Assembly: GCF_022539505.1 (NCBI RefSeq)
Contig: NC_061508.1
Coordinates: 266,172,736 to 266,236,735 of the forward strand
Direction: 5' to 3'
Origin: Lolium rigidum
Lineage: Eukaryota > Streptophyta > Magnoliopsida > Poales > Poaceae
DNA length: 64,000 nucleotides
Below the pieces are notes generated by a model. The model did not search any database. It was given only the letters and a program-made list of their open reading frames with translations, and was not told the origin of the DNA. Positions 1 through 9,076 of this stretch are shown piece by piece; position 1 is the first letter of the stretch, and each line of letters begins with the position of its first letter. Both the position numbers and the translations under genes were made by a program.

Positions 1-2
1 TT

Positions 3-2153
3 GTCGAAAGAGAAGAAGAAGGAAAACTCCATGGAGTGCAAAGGCCGGTATATTTCATTAGTGAAGTTTTATCGCCTTCCAAACAGCGGTACCCACAGTA
101 CCAGAAACTTGCATATGGAGTAATTACAACAGCAAGAAAATTGCGCCACTATTTTTCGGCACACCCGATCATAGTGGTCAATGAAGCTCCCTTGTCAAAT
201 ATACTAAATAATCCAGAAGCTACGGGTCGTGTCTCCCTTTGGGGAATAGAACTTTTCCCTCGGGACATCACGTATGAAAAAAGAAAAGCAATCAAGTCGC
301 AAGTTCCGCCGTACTTCATCGCAGAGTGGATGGAGCTGCAAAACACAGGACCCCCAGACTTATCAAGAACCTGGACCATGAATTTCGACGGGTCCAAGAG
401 AGTAGAAGGAGCTGGCGCAGGAGTAGTACTGATATCACCTGAAGGCGACAAGTTGAAGTACATCCTTCGGATGACGTTCCCTAACGCATCTAACAATGAA
501 GCAGAATACGAAGCCCTCATACACGGGATGAAGATGGCGAAGGCTTGCGGTGCAACTCGACTAAAAATCTTTGGCGACTCACAATTGGTGGCTCAGCAAG
601 TTATGAACCAATGTGACGCAGTCAATGATAGCATGGTAGCATACAAGGAGGTGTATAATGAACTCGAGAAACTATTTGATGGATGCGAGGTAAATCACAT
701 CGATAGATTGAGCAACGATGAAGCTGACGTCCTCGCAAACATCGGGTCGCAATGCCTCCCAATCCCGCCAGGAGTATTTTGGGAAGAAATAGCGGAGAGA
801 TCTACAAAGCCAAAAAAGGTGCAGAAAAAAGCAAAAGAAGAGAAAACTTCGACACCGCTCACAGAAATCATGGAGGATGAAGAGGAACAAGGGCTTGTGA
901 TGATGGTACAGGTTCCTTGGATGCAAGCATATATATCATACATCCCGAGGAAAGAAATACCCAATGATCCAGTTGAGGCAAGGCGAATAATTCGACGCTC
1001 TAAAGCTTTCACGGTGATCAAAGGAGAATTGTACAAGCGAAGTATTTCAGGAGTCCTGCAAAGGTGTGTCACACCCGAAGAAGGAAGAATAATTCTGAAG
1101 GATGTACACGAAGGAATATGCGGTCACCACGCGAGCAGTCGAGCCATTGCAGCCAAGGTTTTTCGGGCAGGATTCTACTGGTTGACAGCGATCGAGGACG
1201 CCAAAGAAATAGTAAGGACTTGCGATGCGTGTCAAAGGTTTGCCGCAAAACCTCACTCTCCAGCAGCAGAACTAACACCAATACCATTGTCGTGGCCCTT
1301 TGCACAATGGGGACTCGATATGGTGGGCAAGTTACACAAATCATGGCCAGGAGGAAAGGAATACATGCTAGTAGTCGTCGACAAATTTACAAAGTGGATA
1401 GAAGCGAAGCCGATAAATTCACCGGACGGAGCATCCGCGAGAAAATTCATAAAAGACCTCGTCTTCAGATTTGGAGTGCCCCACAACATCGTCACGGACA
1501 ATGGCAGTAACTTCACATCCCACGAATTCAAAGATTATTGCAAAGAAGTGGGTATCAAGTTGCACTTTGCGTCAGTTGCACATCCTCAAACCAATGGGCA
1601 AGTCGAGAAAGCCAATGGCATCATCTGCAATGGCATCAAGAAACGCCTGTTAGGACCACTGGAAAAAGCTCGACATACCTGGCCAGAAGAATTACCAAGT
1701 GTATTGTGGAGCATCCGAACAACACCAAATACAGTGACACAGGAGACCCCGTTTTTCCTGGTCCATGGAGCAGAGGCAGTACTACCAATAGAAATAGAGC
1801 ACGACTCCCCCAGAGTCACAGAGTATAATGAAGAAACTTCCAAGATAGCATTGGAAGACGACGTAGACGCACTCGACGAAGCTCGAGACGAAGTATTATC
1901 AAGGGTAACCAAATATCAACAGGACTTGAAGAATTACCACAGTCGACGTTTGCGGCCAAGATCTTTTCAGGTGGGAGACCTAGTTCTTCGGCTCACGCAA
2001 AAAAGTCATGAAAAACTCGAGTCACCATGGCTTGGCCCTTACATTGTCACGGAAGTAATCGGAGGAGGAGCGTACAGGATAAAGGACAAGAAGACAGGGG
2101 TGGAGGAGCAAAATCCCTGGAACGTGGCGCAACTCAGGCGGTTCTACGCCTAG
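3..2153 (+). CDS. pol: Gypsy polyprotein C-terminus: RNase H, archaeal-type RNase H, integrase
   Basis: The frame is already open at base 3, so gag, protease and most of reverse transcriptase lie upstream. Counting residues from position 36, about 1-100 match the RT-linked RNase H (YFISEVLS, YPQYQKLAYG). Residues 108-237 form a second RNase H with acidic motifs MNFDGS, NEAEYEAL, GDSQLV and NDEADVLA. The integrase follows: an HHCC zinc-binding region with CGHHA and CDACQRF, a core with D at 1317-1319 (WGLDMVG), D at 1497-1499 (TDNGSNF) and E at 1605-1607 (GQVEKANG), giving the D,D(35)E spacing, then a GPY/F-like end (SPWLGPYIV). It stops at TAG just after RRFYA. No internal stop or frameshift is seen, so this part looks intact, and the element may be fairly young or only lightly decayed. 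Confidence 0.95.
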   Translation, partial: VEREEEGKLHGVQRPVYFISEVLSPSKQRYPQYQKLAYGVITTARKLRHYFSAHPIIVVNEAPLSNILNNPEATGRVSLWGIELFPRDITYEKRKAIKSQVPPYFIAEWMELQNTGPPDLSRTWTMNFDGSKRVEGAGAGVVLISPEGDKLKYILRMTFPNASNNEAEYEALIHGMKMAKACGATRLKIFGDSQLVAQQVMNQCDAVNDSMVAYKEVYNELEKLFDGCEVNHIDRLSNDEADVLANIGSQCLPIPPGVFWEEIAERSTKPKKVQKKAKEEKTSTPLTEIMEDEEEQGLVMMVQVPWMQAYISYIPRKEIPNDPVEARRIIRRSKAFTVIKGELYKRSISGVLQRCVTPEEGRIILKDVHEGICGHHASSRAIAAKVFRAGFYWLTAIEDAKEIVRTCDACQRFAAKPHSPAAELTPIPLSWPFAQWGLDMVGKLHKSWPGGKEYMLVVVDKFTKWIEAKPINSPDGASARKFIKDLVFRFGVPHNIVTDNGSNFTSHEFKDYCKEVGIKLHFASVAHPQTNGQVEKANGIICNGIKKRLLGPLEKARHTWPEELPSVLWSIRTTPNTVTQETPFFLVHGAEAVLPIEIEHDSPRVTEYNEETSKIALEDDVDALDEARDEVLSRVTKYQQDLKNYHSRRLRPRSFQVGDLVLRLTQKSHEKLESPWLGPYIVTEVIGGGAYRIKDKKTGVEEQNPWNVAQLRRFYA

Positions 2154-2640
2154 AGTTAAAAAATAGTCCTTGTAAAACTTCAATGTACTGAAACGCCCGC
2201 GAGTTTTCAGACGCACTCTTTTCCTTTTTCGGGGCACCGAGTGGGGCCGGGAAAGGTTTTTAATGAGGCGGGCTCGCGGTGCTGCAATATAATAAAGATA
2301 GTGTCAATATAGCTTTTTCCTCATCGACATGCTCAAAATCCCCAACCCGACGAATTTCAATATAGTTCCTCGAAAAAAGAAAAACCTTGCCTTGGTATTA
2401 AAATACCTCGTGAGTCAATAACAATACAAAATAGTACTCAACAAAGAAGCTCGGGGACTGATATTCGCCAAAACTACATATTGAATAAATGCCTTGGTTC
2501 AAAACCTCGCATTATACAAATACAGTGAATAGCCACCGAAAACACTCGGGGGCTAGACAAATATAGAAATGTGATGTTTGCTTCACAATATAATCACAAT
2601 CATGATTTACAAAGAAGAATTATCTACCAAAGGAAAATAA
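2154..2640 (+). other. Tat1 spacer between pol and antisense gene 2
   Basis: No coding signal is seen on either strand. It contains polypurine-tract-like words of the kind found at the true 3' LTR junction: ctcggggactgat near 2450 and ctcgggggctaga near 2545. This stretch is the tail-to-tail junction of sense pol and the antisense gene, so it should hold the 3' ends of both transcripts. Confidence 0.5.
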
Positions 2641-3626
2641 TTAGTCATGATTCAGTATATCATCAAGGGTAATTCTGTTTTCTTCAGGAGCAGCGCCAAG
2701 AAAATCAGCATAATGACCATCTGCAAAAAAATCGGCATCCATCCGAAGAAGGTCTTCAATCATTTCTTCAGCTATAGGCGAAACCTTCGTGTTAATACGA
2801 TCGACACCAACTCTTCGGCGCCGTACCTTCTCGTGAACCTTCGCAACAACTTGGGTCAGGTCCAGCTTTGAGTGGCAGATATGAAGCATGATAAGGGCAA
2901 ATCTGGCGCCAGCTACCAATTGAGCTCTGACAAAGTCATGGATCCTGCGGGCATCCTTAAATTTCTCCATTAACTCGGGAAGAGTTTTTGGTGGAACGTT
3001 CCGAGGAAACATGGAGTTATAAACCATAGACAGGGTCTTGGTACAGAAGTCAAGGAAGTCGCGAGTTTGAGAGGCGCGATCCTGAAATCTGACAATCTGG
3101 CGGGTCCTCTCTGGGGTAGCCCAAAACAGAGAACCATGATCAAGGGAAAGGTTAACAAGGAGGTTTGTCCTAGTATTTACCCTCTCTTCTTCGGCAACAA
3201 CATCAGTAAAGGAACCTATTTAAATAAAGGAGCAGAAAACTTTAAGAGACGTAGAATGAAGACGGAAGATATTGAGGATGAAACAAGCATACCCGACATA
3301 TCCGCACTGGCCTCATTCATTAACTCGAGCATGAAATTTTCTCGACCAGTCGACTTTTCAGCCTCGGAAGCAGCAATTTCCCTAGCAGCCACGGCCTCGC
3401 GAGCTTGCTGAAGTGCAATTTTTTCGGCTTCAGATAACTTACGAGACTTTTCCATCATCGCAAGTGTTTGCTTCTTCGCATACTGAAGTTGCTGCCGAAG
3501 TTCATCCAATTCTTGCGGCAAGGAATCTTGGACAGGTGTAGTATCAGCAAGAGCTCTCCTTGAGCGAGAAGAAGAAGGCGAAATATTGGAAGGAGCGGAA
3601 GATGGAGTATAGTTATCAAATACCAA
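2641..3626 (-). CDS. Tat1 antisense gene 2 (coiled coil plus conserved C-terminal domain)
   Basis: Two exons are supported by splice consensus on the minus strand: 3626-3293 (acceptor aaatttcag before it, donor gtatgc after it) and 3215-2641 (acceptor ttaaatag). The first gives a Ser-rich lead, then a coiled coil (ELDELRQQLQYAKKQ, SEAEKIALQQAREAV). The second gives a domain running from about LFWATPERTRQIV through NSMFPRNVPPKTLPELMEKF to TLDDILNHD and a TAA stop. A related domain (KTMFPLNPIPPTLLNLMSKF) lies in Tat4 at 45635-45922, so it is a conserved family. It has no stop or shift. Because it begins at a splice acceptor, it may be the 3' part of the gene at 6555-3803 rather than a separate gene. 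Its function is unknown. Confidence 0.65.
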
Positions 3627-3802
3627 CTGAAATTTAATAAAACAAGACAATATTAATCAACAAGCAAAGATAGAGTTTTCATTAATCTTTCGGGATAGTT
3701 ACAAAGACCTTACAGTGGAGCTAAAGAAGTACGTATCGCCAACTAACTACTTTGGCGACAAGAGCAAAAGAAACGAGAAAGAAAAAACAAGGAGGCATGC
3801 AA

Positions 3803-6555
3803 CTAGACCTCCGGCCTCGATGAGTTAGGAGTCGAAGCTGGCTTGACCCCGAGATATGCCAAGATTTTCTTCGCGTTGGGCTTGGCTGCCTTAATCAGCG
3901 ACCTCCATCTCGATTGCTCTATTTGATCGGTGTCGCCAACTTTCATCCAATCAACGAGCCTCGTTGACCGTCAGCAACCGAGGCAACAAGGTGCTCTCGA
4001 CAGCAATCTTCATGTTTTCCTGACGCACCTTCAGTCCAAGGTCTTCTGATGAATTGAAGCTCTTGGCAAGGGCAAGGAAAGTCGGGGGTTCCTCTTTCTT
4101 CGGGAAGAAGTAGGGGAACAGCGACGACAATCCTGCACTAGCATTTGCCACGCCTTCACGAATTTCGGACCCATGAAGCTCCAGATAAGAAAGTGCGTCA
4201 AGGAGAGGGTCATTGTCGGGATTCTCCAGATCAAAATCTTGGTTTGTTTGAGCTGCCACAGGAAACAAAACATTAATCAAAAAACAAGAAACAAGAAGTC
4301 CACTAAAAAATAGAAGGGATCGATAATATTACTTGCAATACGTCGACTTTGTGATTTCAGACGCTTGAGGATCCCCTGCTCACGAGCAGCTTGTGCAGCT
4401 TTATGCTCGTTTAAAGCAGATTCAGCACCCTCAAGTCTTTTCTGCAGTTCCTCGACACTAGCAGCTTTTGCTCTGGCTTTATCAGCCTCGGATTTAGCTT
4501 CGCTAGCAACAAGTTCGGCTTTCTTGCGAGCCGCCTCACTTTGCTCCAGTTTTTGAGCAAGTGCGTCGGCACGTTTATTGGCCTCTGCAAGTTTCTCTGT
4601 CGAGATAAAAAAAAAAGAAGGAAAGATCAAAAAATTGCGACAAACAACAGGAGCAAAAGTCAGAAAGAACGGTAAGTATAAAGGTTGTTACCTTCAGTTC
4701 TGTTGGCATACTCACGGTACCCAATGAATTGAGCACCGATGCGAATAAGCTCTTTGATCATGGGCTGTTAAGAAAAGAAGGGGACAAAGAAAGAAAATTT
4801 CGGTATGAGGAAAATATAATGGCATACAGAAGCAAACAGAGGAAGTACATAGTGACAAGAGTATTGAGAACTTACATCATCCAAGAGAGGGTTAGAAGAG
4901 CTACTCAATTGGAGACTCGGTTCCGGAATCATTTCAGTCCTTGCTCTTTTTGGCGAAGGAACAAGGGGGCTTGAAGGAGGAGTAGACGCGCCGACGTTTT
5001 GTTGAGGAGGCGAGGATTCCTCTCCGTCAACTGGCGGTTCCGAAACAACTAGAGTATGTGACGTACTCGTTCGAGCAGCCACATCCAAAGTTGGTGTTTC
5101 TTCATCATCATCACTGTGGTAAAAGGGTGGCAGCATAAAAAGCAAGACAGACAAAAATTCTTCGAGTAGAAAAATAAAAAGAGAGACAGGGAACTCACGA
5201 ACTGATGAGACTCTCGAGATATGGATCATAAGCTGCCTTTTGCGGTGAAGGAGCAGCTTCTTCGGGTTTGGAGGTCCCGGAATCTTCGACATCACTCCTT
5301 TTCCTTTTGTTCTTTGGAGAAACAGCAGGAGGAGGAGATTGTGCTGATGTAGTACCTTCAGAGGCAGCATCCTTTTCAATAGATCCCGCAGATTTTCGAG
5401 AATCTGCGGGTTCATTCACAAAAGAGAGGGCCTCCTGGTTGTCATCGGCAACAACGGCTCTTTCCTCGACATCTCCATCCTCAGGAAGAGGAGGAAGGGA
5501 AGCCATAGTAGGATGGTTCTGCAGAAAAATAGCGACAAAAGAAAAATTAGAGAGATATCAAATACAATGAGATGCAGGGAAAGTTCGGAACAAGATAAAA
5601 ATTCGAGAAGACAAACTACCTCGGGGAGAGGATTGGCGGAGCTGTATGGTTCCACGCGGCAAGAGGAGGGAATAGGATCCCTCTTGCTCAGCGAGGAAAT
5701 TCTTCGAATCAGCTTCTCCAAGTCCTTCACAGAAAGATCATTGGAGAGCCTATTGGCGTCATTTTTACCAGCATACGTCCAGAGGGGATTTTTGCGAGCC
5801 TGAAGAGGTTGCACTCTAATCCTAAGAAAGTAGGCAGTGATTTGAACACCAGACAGCTCTTTGCCTCGAGTATTTTGAAGCTGATGAATACGAGACATAA
5901 GTGCTTCTGTCGCCTTTTTCTCTTCTTCGGAAGCTTCAACATCCCAGGAGCGGTGGCGTTGAATTTTGGCACTTCCGTCGAAAGGGATTATGTTGTGTTC
6001 TACAGAATTGGCACTTTCTTCGTGTATGTAGAGCCACCTTTTGCGCCATCCTTGGACGGAGTCAGGAAATTTGACGTCGAAGTAATCAACGTCAGTTCGG
6101 ACACAGATAACAACGCCGCCTATGTTATAGGTGGCGTTGTGGGAGCCATTGCGACGGAGGCAGAAAATGCGTTTCCACAGAGCCCAGCTTAGGAGGGATT
6201 CCAAGGAAGCATTTCGCACGACGCGTGATAAAAATAGAAATATGGAGGATGGAATTGGGGGTCACGCGGTGCAGTTGAATCCCATAAACAAAAAGAAGGC
6301 CGCGGAGGAAATCGTGAATTGGGGCAGAAAGGCCGCGGATGAGGTGATCAACGAAACTAACCCGGTACTCCATTGGAGGGTTTGGGTAGCTTTCTTCGCT
6401 GGGAAAGCGGATGGCGTCCTCTTTCTTCATCAGGCCAAGCCTCTTCAGCATGTTGATGTCTTGGTTGGAGATTTTAGATCTCTCCCACTCAAGATCTTCA
6501 GCGGCCATCTTGGACTCTGGAGTACTGTGGCGAGTGAGTCGCGTGCGCGGTGGCA
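3803..6555 (-). pseudogene. Tat1 antisense gene 1: Transposase_28-like protein with acidic and coiled-coil tail
   Basis: Spliced minus-strand gene, approximate exons 6555-5620, 5518-5199, 5113-4876, 4764-4692, 4596-4333 and 4252-3803; every intron has GT..AG ends and a pyrimidine-rich acceptor. Exon 1 carries the globular N-terminal domain (DHLIRGLSAPIHDFLRGLL, WALWKRIFCLRRNGSHNATY, WLYIHEES), which resembles the plant 'putative gypsy type transposon' family. Exons 2-3 are acidic and Ser/Pro-rich with a basic patch (PKNKRKRS). Exon 5 is a long coiled coil (EKLAEANKRADALAQKLEQ). The last exon has a helical domain (LLDALSYLELHGSEIREGV). There are two breaks: a one-base shift near 6188 in exon 1 and one near 3960, where a single extra G (CAG read as CGAG) converts the frame into NEAR-stop; without it the frame runs on to TAG at 3803. 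Its function is unknown. Confidence 0.75.
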
Positions 6556-6683
6556 TCAACGGCACTGGAAAAGCAACGTTCGTGCGTGCGGAAGATTAAA
6601 GAGAGTTGGGCGCAGGGGAAGTTTTTGCAAAGAGGAACAGATGTGCGGCGCAAGCGAAGGAGTGAACCGAGGTTGAAGAAAGG

Positions 6684-6691
6684 TTTATATA
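6684..6691 (-). promoter_or_regulatory. TATA box of the Tat1 antisense gene
   Basis: On the minus strand the sequence reads cctatataaacct, a canonical plant TATA box, about 130 bp upstream of the likely ATG near 6555. Equivalent TATA boxes precede the antisense genes of Tat2 and Tat3, so the position is conserved. This suggests a promoter inside the element, independent of the LTR. Confidence 0.6.
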
Positions 6692-7009
6692 GGAATCGGG
6701 CGAAGCAATGCACCGTTGGATGAAGAAATCGTGTGGTGAAAAAAGATCTTGTAGATAAAAGGATAAAAAGGTATTTTTACTGAGATGGAATAAAACAGGC
6801 GTTACCGTACGTGCGCCAGGAAAAGCGGAGGACGTGTGTCCCCCACTTGCACGACGTGTCAACGTGGTGGAAACAATGGACCTACAAGGCAGAAAAATCC
6901 CGACTATTAATAGAGATGAAGTGAATTTGACTAAGGGAAGCGTGCCGACAAGAAAAATAAAAGAAGATTGGCGACAGGAGAAGTTATTTGAATACTTCGG
7001 GAGCCTTTG

Positions 7010-7275
7010 GTCAAATACAAGTTTTTGCCCAAATGCTCGGGGGCTACTTTGATAAAAGTAAAATTTCGAGTATGGCAATGTAGAAATTGTGGGGGGCTAC
7101 TCCCATCGGGAGCGCTGTTCGCGCACCCGAGAGATGAACAGAAAATTATATCGGGAAATAATGACAATATAGCGACAAGGTGGACTAAAATGTTGAGCCT
7201 ACAACCAAGCACAAGTTCTTGGCTGTAGCCTCGGGGGCTACTCCCATCGGGAACGCTGTTCGCGTGCCCGATGAA
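7010..7275 (+). repeat. Repeated polypurine-tract-like units in the Tat1 3' untranslated region
   Basis: The word gggggctac, which forms the polypurine tract at the 3' LTR junction (7881-7889), is reiterated at about 7029, 7092 and 7233. The last two belong to a 141-bp spaced repeat that also contains ctcccatcgggagcgctgtt. Related 129-bp spaced units occur in Tat5 (56624-56850). Tandem repeats in this part of Tat elements are known. The rest of 6700-7889 holds no gene that I can see, apart from the promoter side of the antisense gene. Confidence 0.65.
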
Positions 7276-7889
7276 ATTAAAAAAGAAAAAAGATCGAAAA
7301 GCAAGAGAGTATATTTCGAGTTATAATTAACTCTACATATACTCCCATCGGGAGAGCAATATAAGTCATATTTGACTCGATAAAATGTGCCATTCCAACA
7401 ACCGGAAAAGCACTCGACAATATATTCTCAGAACGCCAAAGTTGCGATCAATTTCTGAATGCCGCAAATTTGCGAAGGTAAGACCCCAGATCCGTTCTGC
7501 TGGGCGTGGCATCGCCGAAGACTGCGCTCTGCTACTTTTATCCGTATCAACAGATACGAAGAAAAATCCTAACGGACGCGTTAGGTACTCGATAAATTTG
7601 ACTGGGACTCGGCAGAATGGTAAGACCTTAAGCGGCACTCGTCGAAGTTTGCACCAAGTATCCCGAGATCATGTCCAGGGACGTGATCTTGAAGTAGGTT
7701 TTTGCGGATTGCCACTAGAGCAGTTAACTAGTACCTGATCCGTCAGATGAACTAGCCCCAATTACCATTATCCCTGTACAATATAGAATTTTATATGAAG
7801 AAATATAAAAAAAGTTAAAGCTCTCGAATAAAAATAAACAGTGGAGATTTTCCCTGACTCTACGATTCAAGCAAAATCTCGGGGGCTAC

Positions 7890-8274
7890 TGACATAGGCA
7901 TCCCAAATGGGCTTGCCGAAGATAGTACCCGGGGTTTACTGAAGGCCCACTACCCGAAGAATAAGAAGATTCGGGAGTCCAAGATATATTAAGGAAAGTT
8001 AGAGTTGTAATAGGAAGTGCTATTTGTAATCTGGCGGGATAAGTTAGAAACCGTCCCGGACTCTGTAACTTGTACAAAACGAAACCCTCGGCTCCGCCTC
8101 CTATATAAAGGGGGAGTCGAGGGACGAAGAGATCATCGAATCATTGTCTACAAACCCTAATTTTCATAATCGTCGAGTACTTTTCGGCTGAAACCTTCGA
8201 GATCTACTTGCCCTCTACTTCTAACTAAACCCTAGCCTACAATTCATAGGCATTGACAAGTTGATACCTTGTCA
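7890..8274 (+). repeat. 3' LTR of Tat1
   Basis: 385 bp, beginning TGACATAGGCATCCC and ending GATACCTTGTCA, so it has a TGACA..TGTCA terminal inverted repeat. It is preceded directly by a polypurine tract. A TATA box (ctatataaag) is at 8101-8110. It is alignable over its length with the reverse complement of 55613-56003. The 5-bp target duplication candidate after it is gcaag (8275-8279); its partner is outside the window. Confidence 0.92.
8103..8109 (+). promoter_or_regulatory. TATA box in Tat1 LTR
   Basis: The sequence tatataa lies in a GC-rich context (ctcctatataaaggggga) about 215 bp into the LTR, the usual place for the U3 promoter. The matching site in the Tat5 LTR is at 55781-55786 on the minus strand. 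Confidence 0.6.
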
Positions 8275-9010
8275 GCAAGAGCGCCGTCTGCAGGAGTGGT
8301 GTATGTTTGGTAGACATACCGCCGGGGTTGAGGGGCTTCTGAAGGTGGTTGACTTGGAGGGAGAAAGGAGCAATGGTTTTGCGGCTTAAGTCGTGGCGAG
8401 CAGGGCTTGGAGGCGACGACCACGGGAGCCAGCCGCGTGGTGCTGCAATGTACGTTGTAGCCCCCTGAACTCTAACTCAGTTAGGATTTGTCAGAAGTGG
8501 ATGCAGTTCAGCAGGGGTTTGGAGTCCCACAAGCAGGGTCTCGGAACGGTCCAAAGAGGATTGAGCAATGAGGACAGCCAAAAAGATATAGTAGGAGGCT
8601 ATTCATAGAAGCTACTTTGCTAAATGGCATGTTTCATCTTACAATGATACTACTTTCCAGTGTGGTTGTGATACGGTGCATACGAGATACAACAGATTGT
8701 GCAACATGATTGCTACATTTGAGCCACTCAATCATGCAAACCAATTTTTTTCTTTTGAAATCTTAGCAATGTCTTAACTGTTTCAGGGGTGATGGCTTTG
8801 GGTATGTGTACTGCTGTAGTTATTGTGAAAATGGCAATAGAAAAAGCAAGAAAGAATTAGTAATAGGAAGATATCTCCCTTTATTTACTAATAATGTATA
8901 TACGACATTTTTTAGGATTCTAATAAGTTCATTTCAAATTTAGTATCATGGATGGAGAGTTGATCTTGCAATTAGTCTGAATATGTGCATATTAATTTGC
9001 AATTTTTCAG

Positions 9011-9076
9011 AGAACAATAGACAGGGAAGATCCAATTGGAGGCAGTTACAAAGTTGCAATCACGAGGAAGGTTAAG
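9011..9076 (+). other. Exon-like fragment in the Helitron
   Basis: Exactly 22 open codons bounded by a good acceptor (tgcaatttttcag) and a donor (gtatct). The peptide includes TIDREDPIGGSYKVAITRK. I do not recognise the parent protein. The phase-0 boundaries on both sides make it compatible with a real internal exon captured by the transposon. Confidence 0.4.

Larger units (their letters stand above)
1..8274 (+). mobile_element. Tat1: 3' part of a Tat-lineage Ty3/gypsy LTR retrotransposon
   Basis: The order on the + strand is pol C-terminus (to 2153), a region with two genes on the opposite strand (6555-2641), a repeat-bearing untranslated region, a polypurine tract ending ctcgggggctac at 7889, and a 3' LTR (7890-8274). 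The 5' half lies before the window. A second, archaeal-type RNase H between the RT-associated RNase H and the integrase, plus antisense genes after pol, is the known hallmark of the Tat lineage (Grande, RIRE2, Ogre and relatives). The LTR and 3' untranslated region are clearly related to Tat5 at 55613-57512. Lineage assignment is confident; I do not name the family. Confidence 0.9.

Noticed and set aside
1064..1912. Overlapping ORFs in other frames of the integrase region
   Set aside because: Shadows of the intact pol frame, no protein-like composition.
7086..7275. Spaced repeats considered as a CRISPR-like or satellite array
   Set aside because: Only two or three units with 129-141 bp period in retrotransposon 3' untranslated DNA; eukaryotic context.
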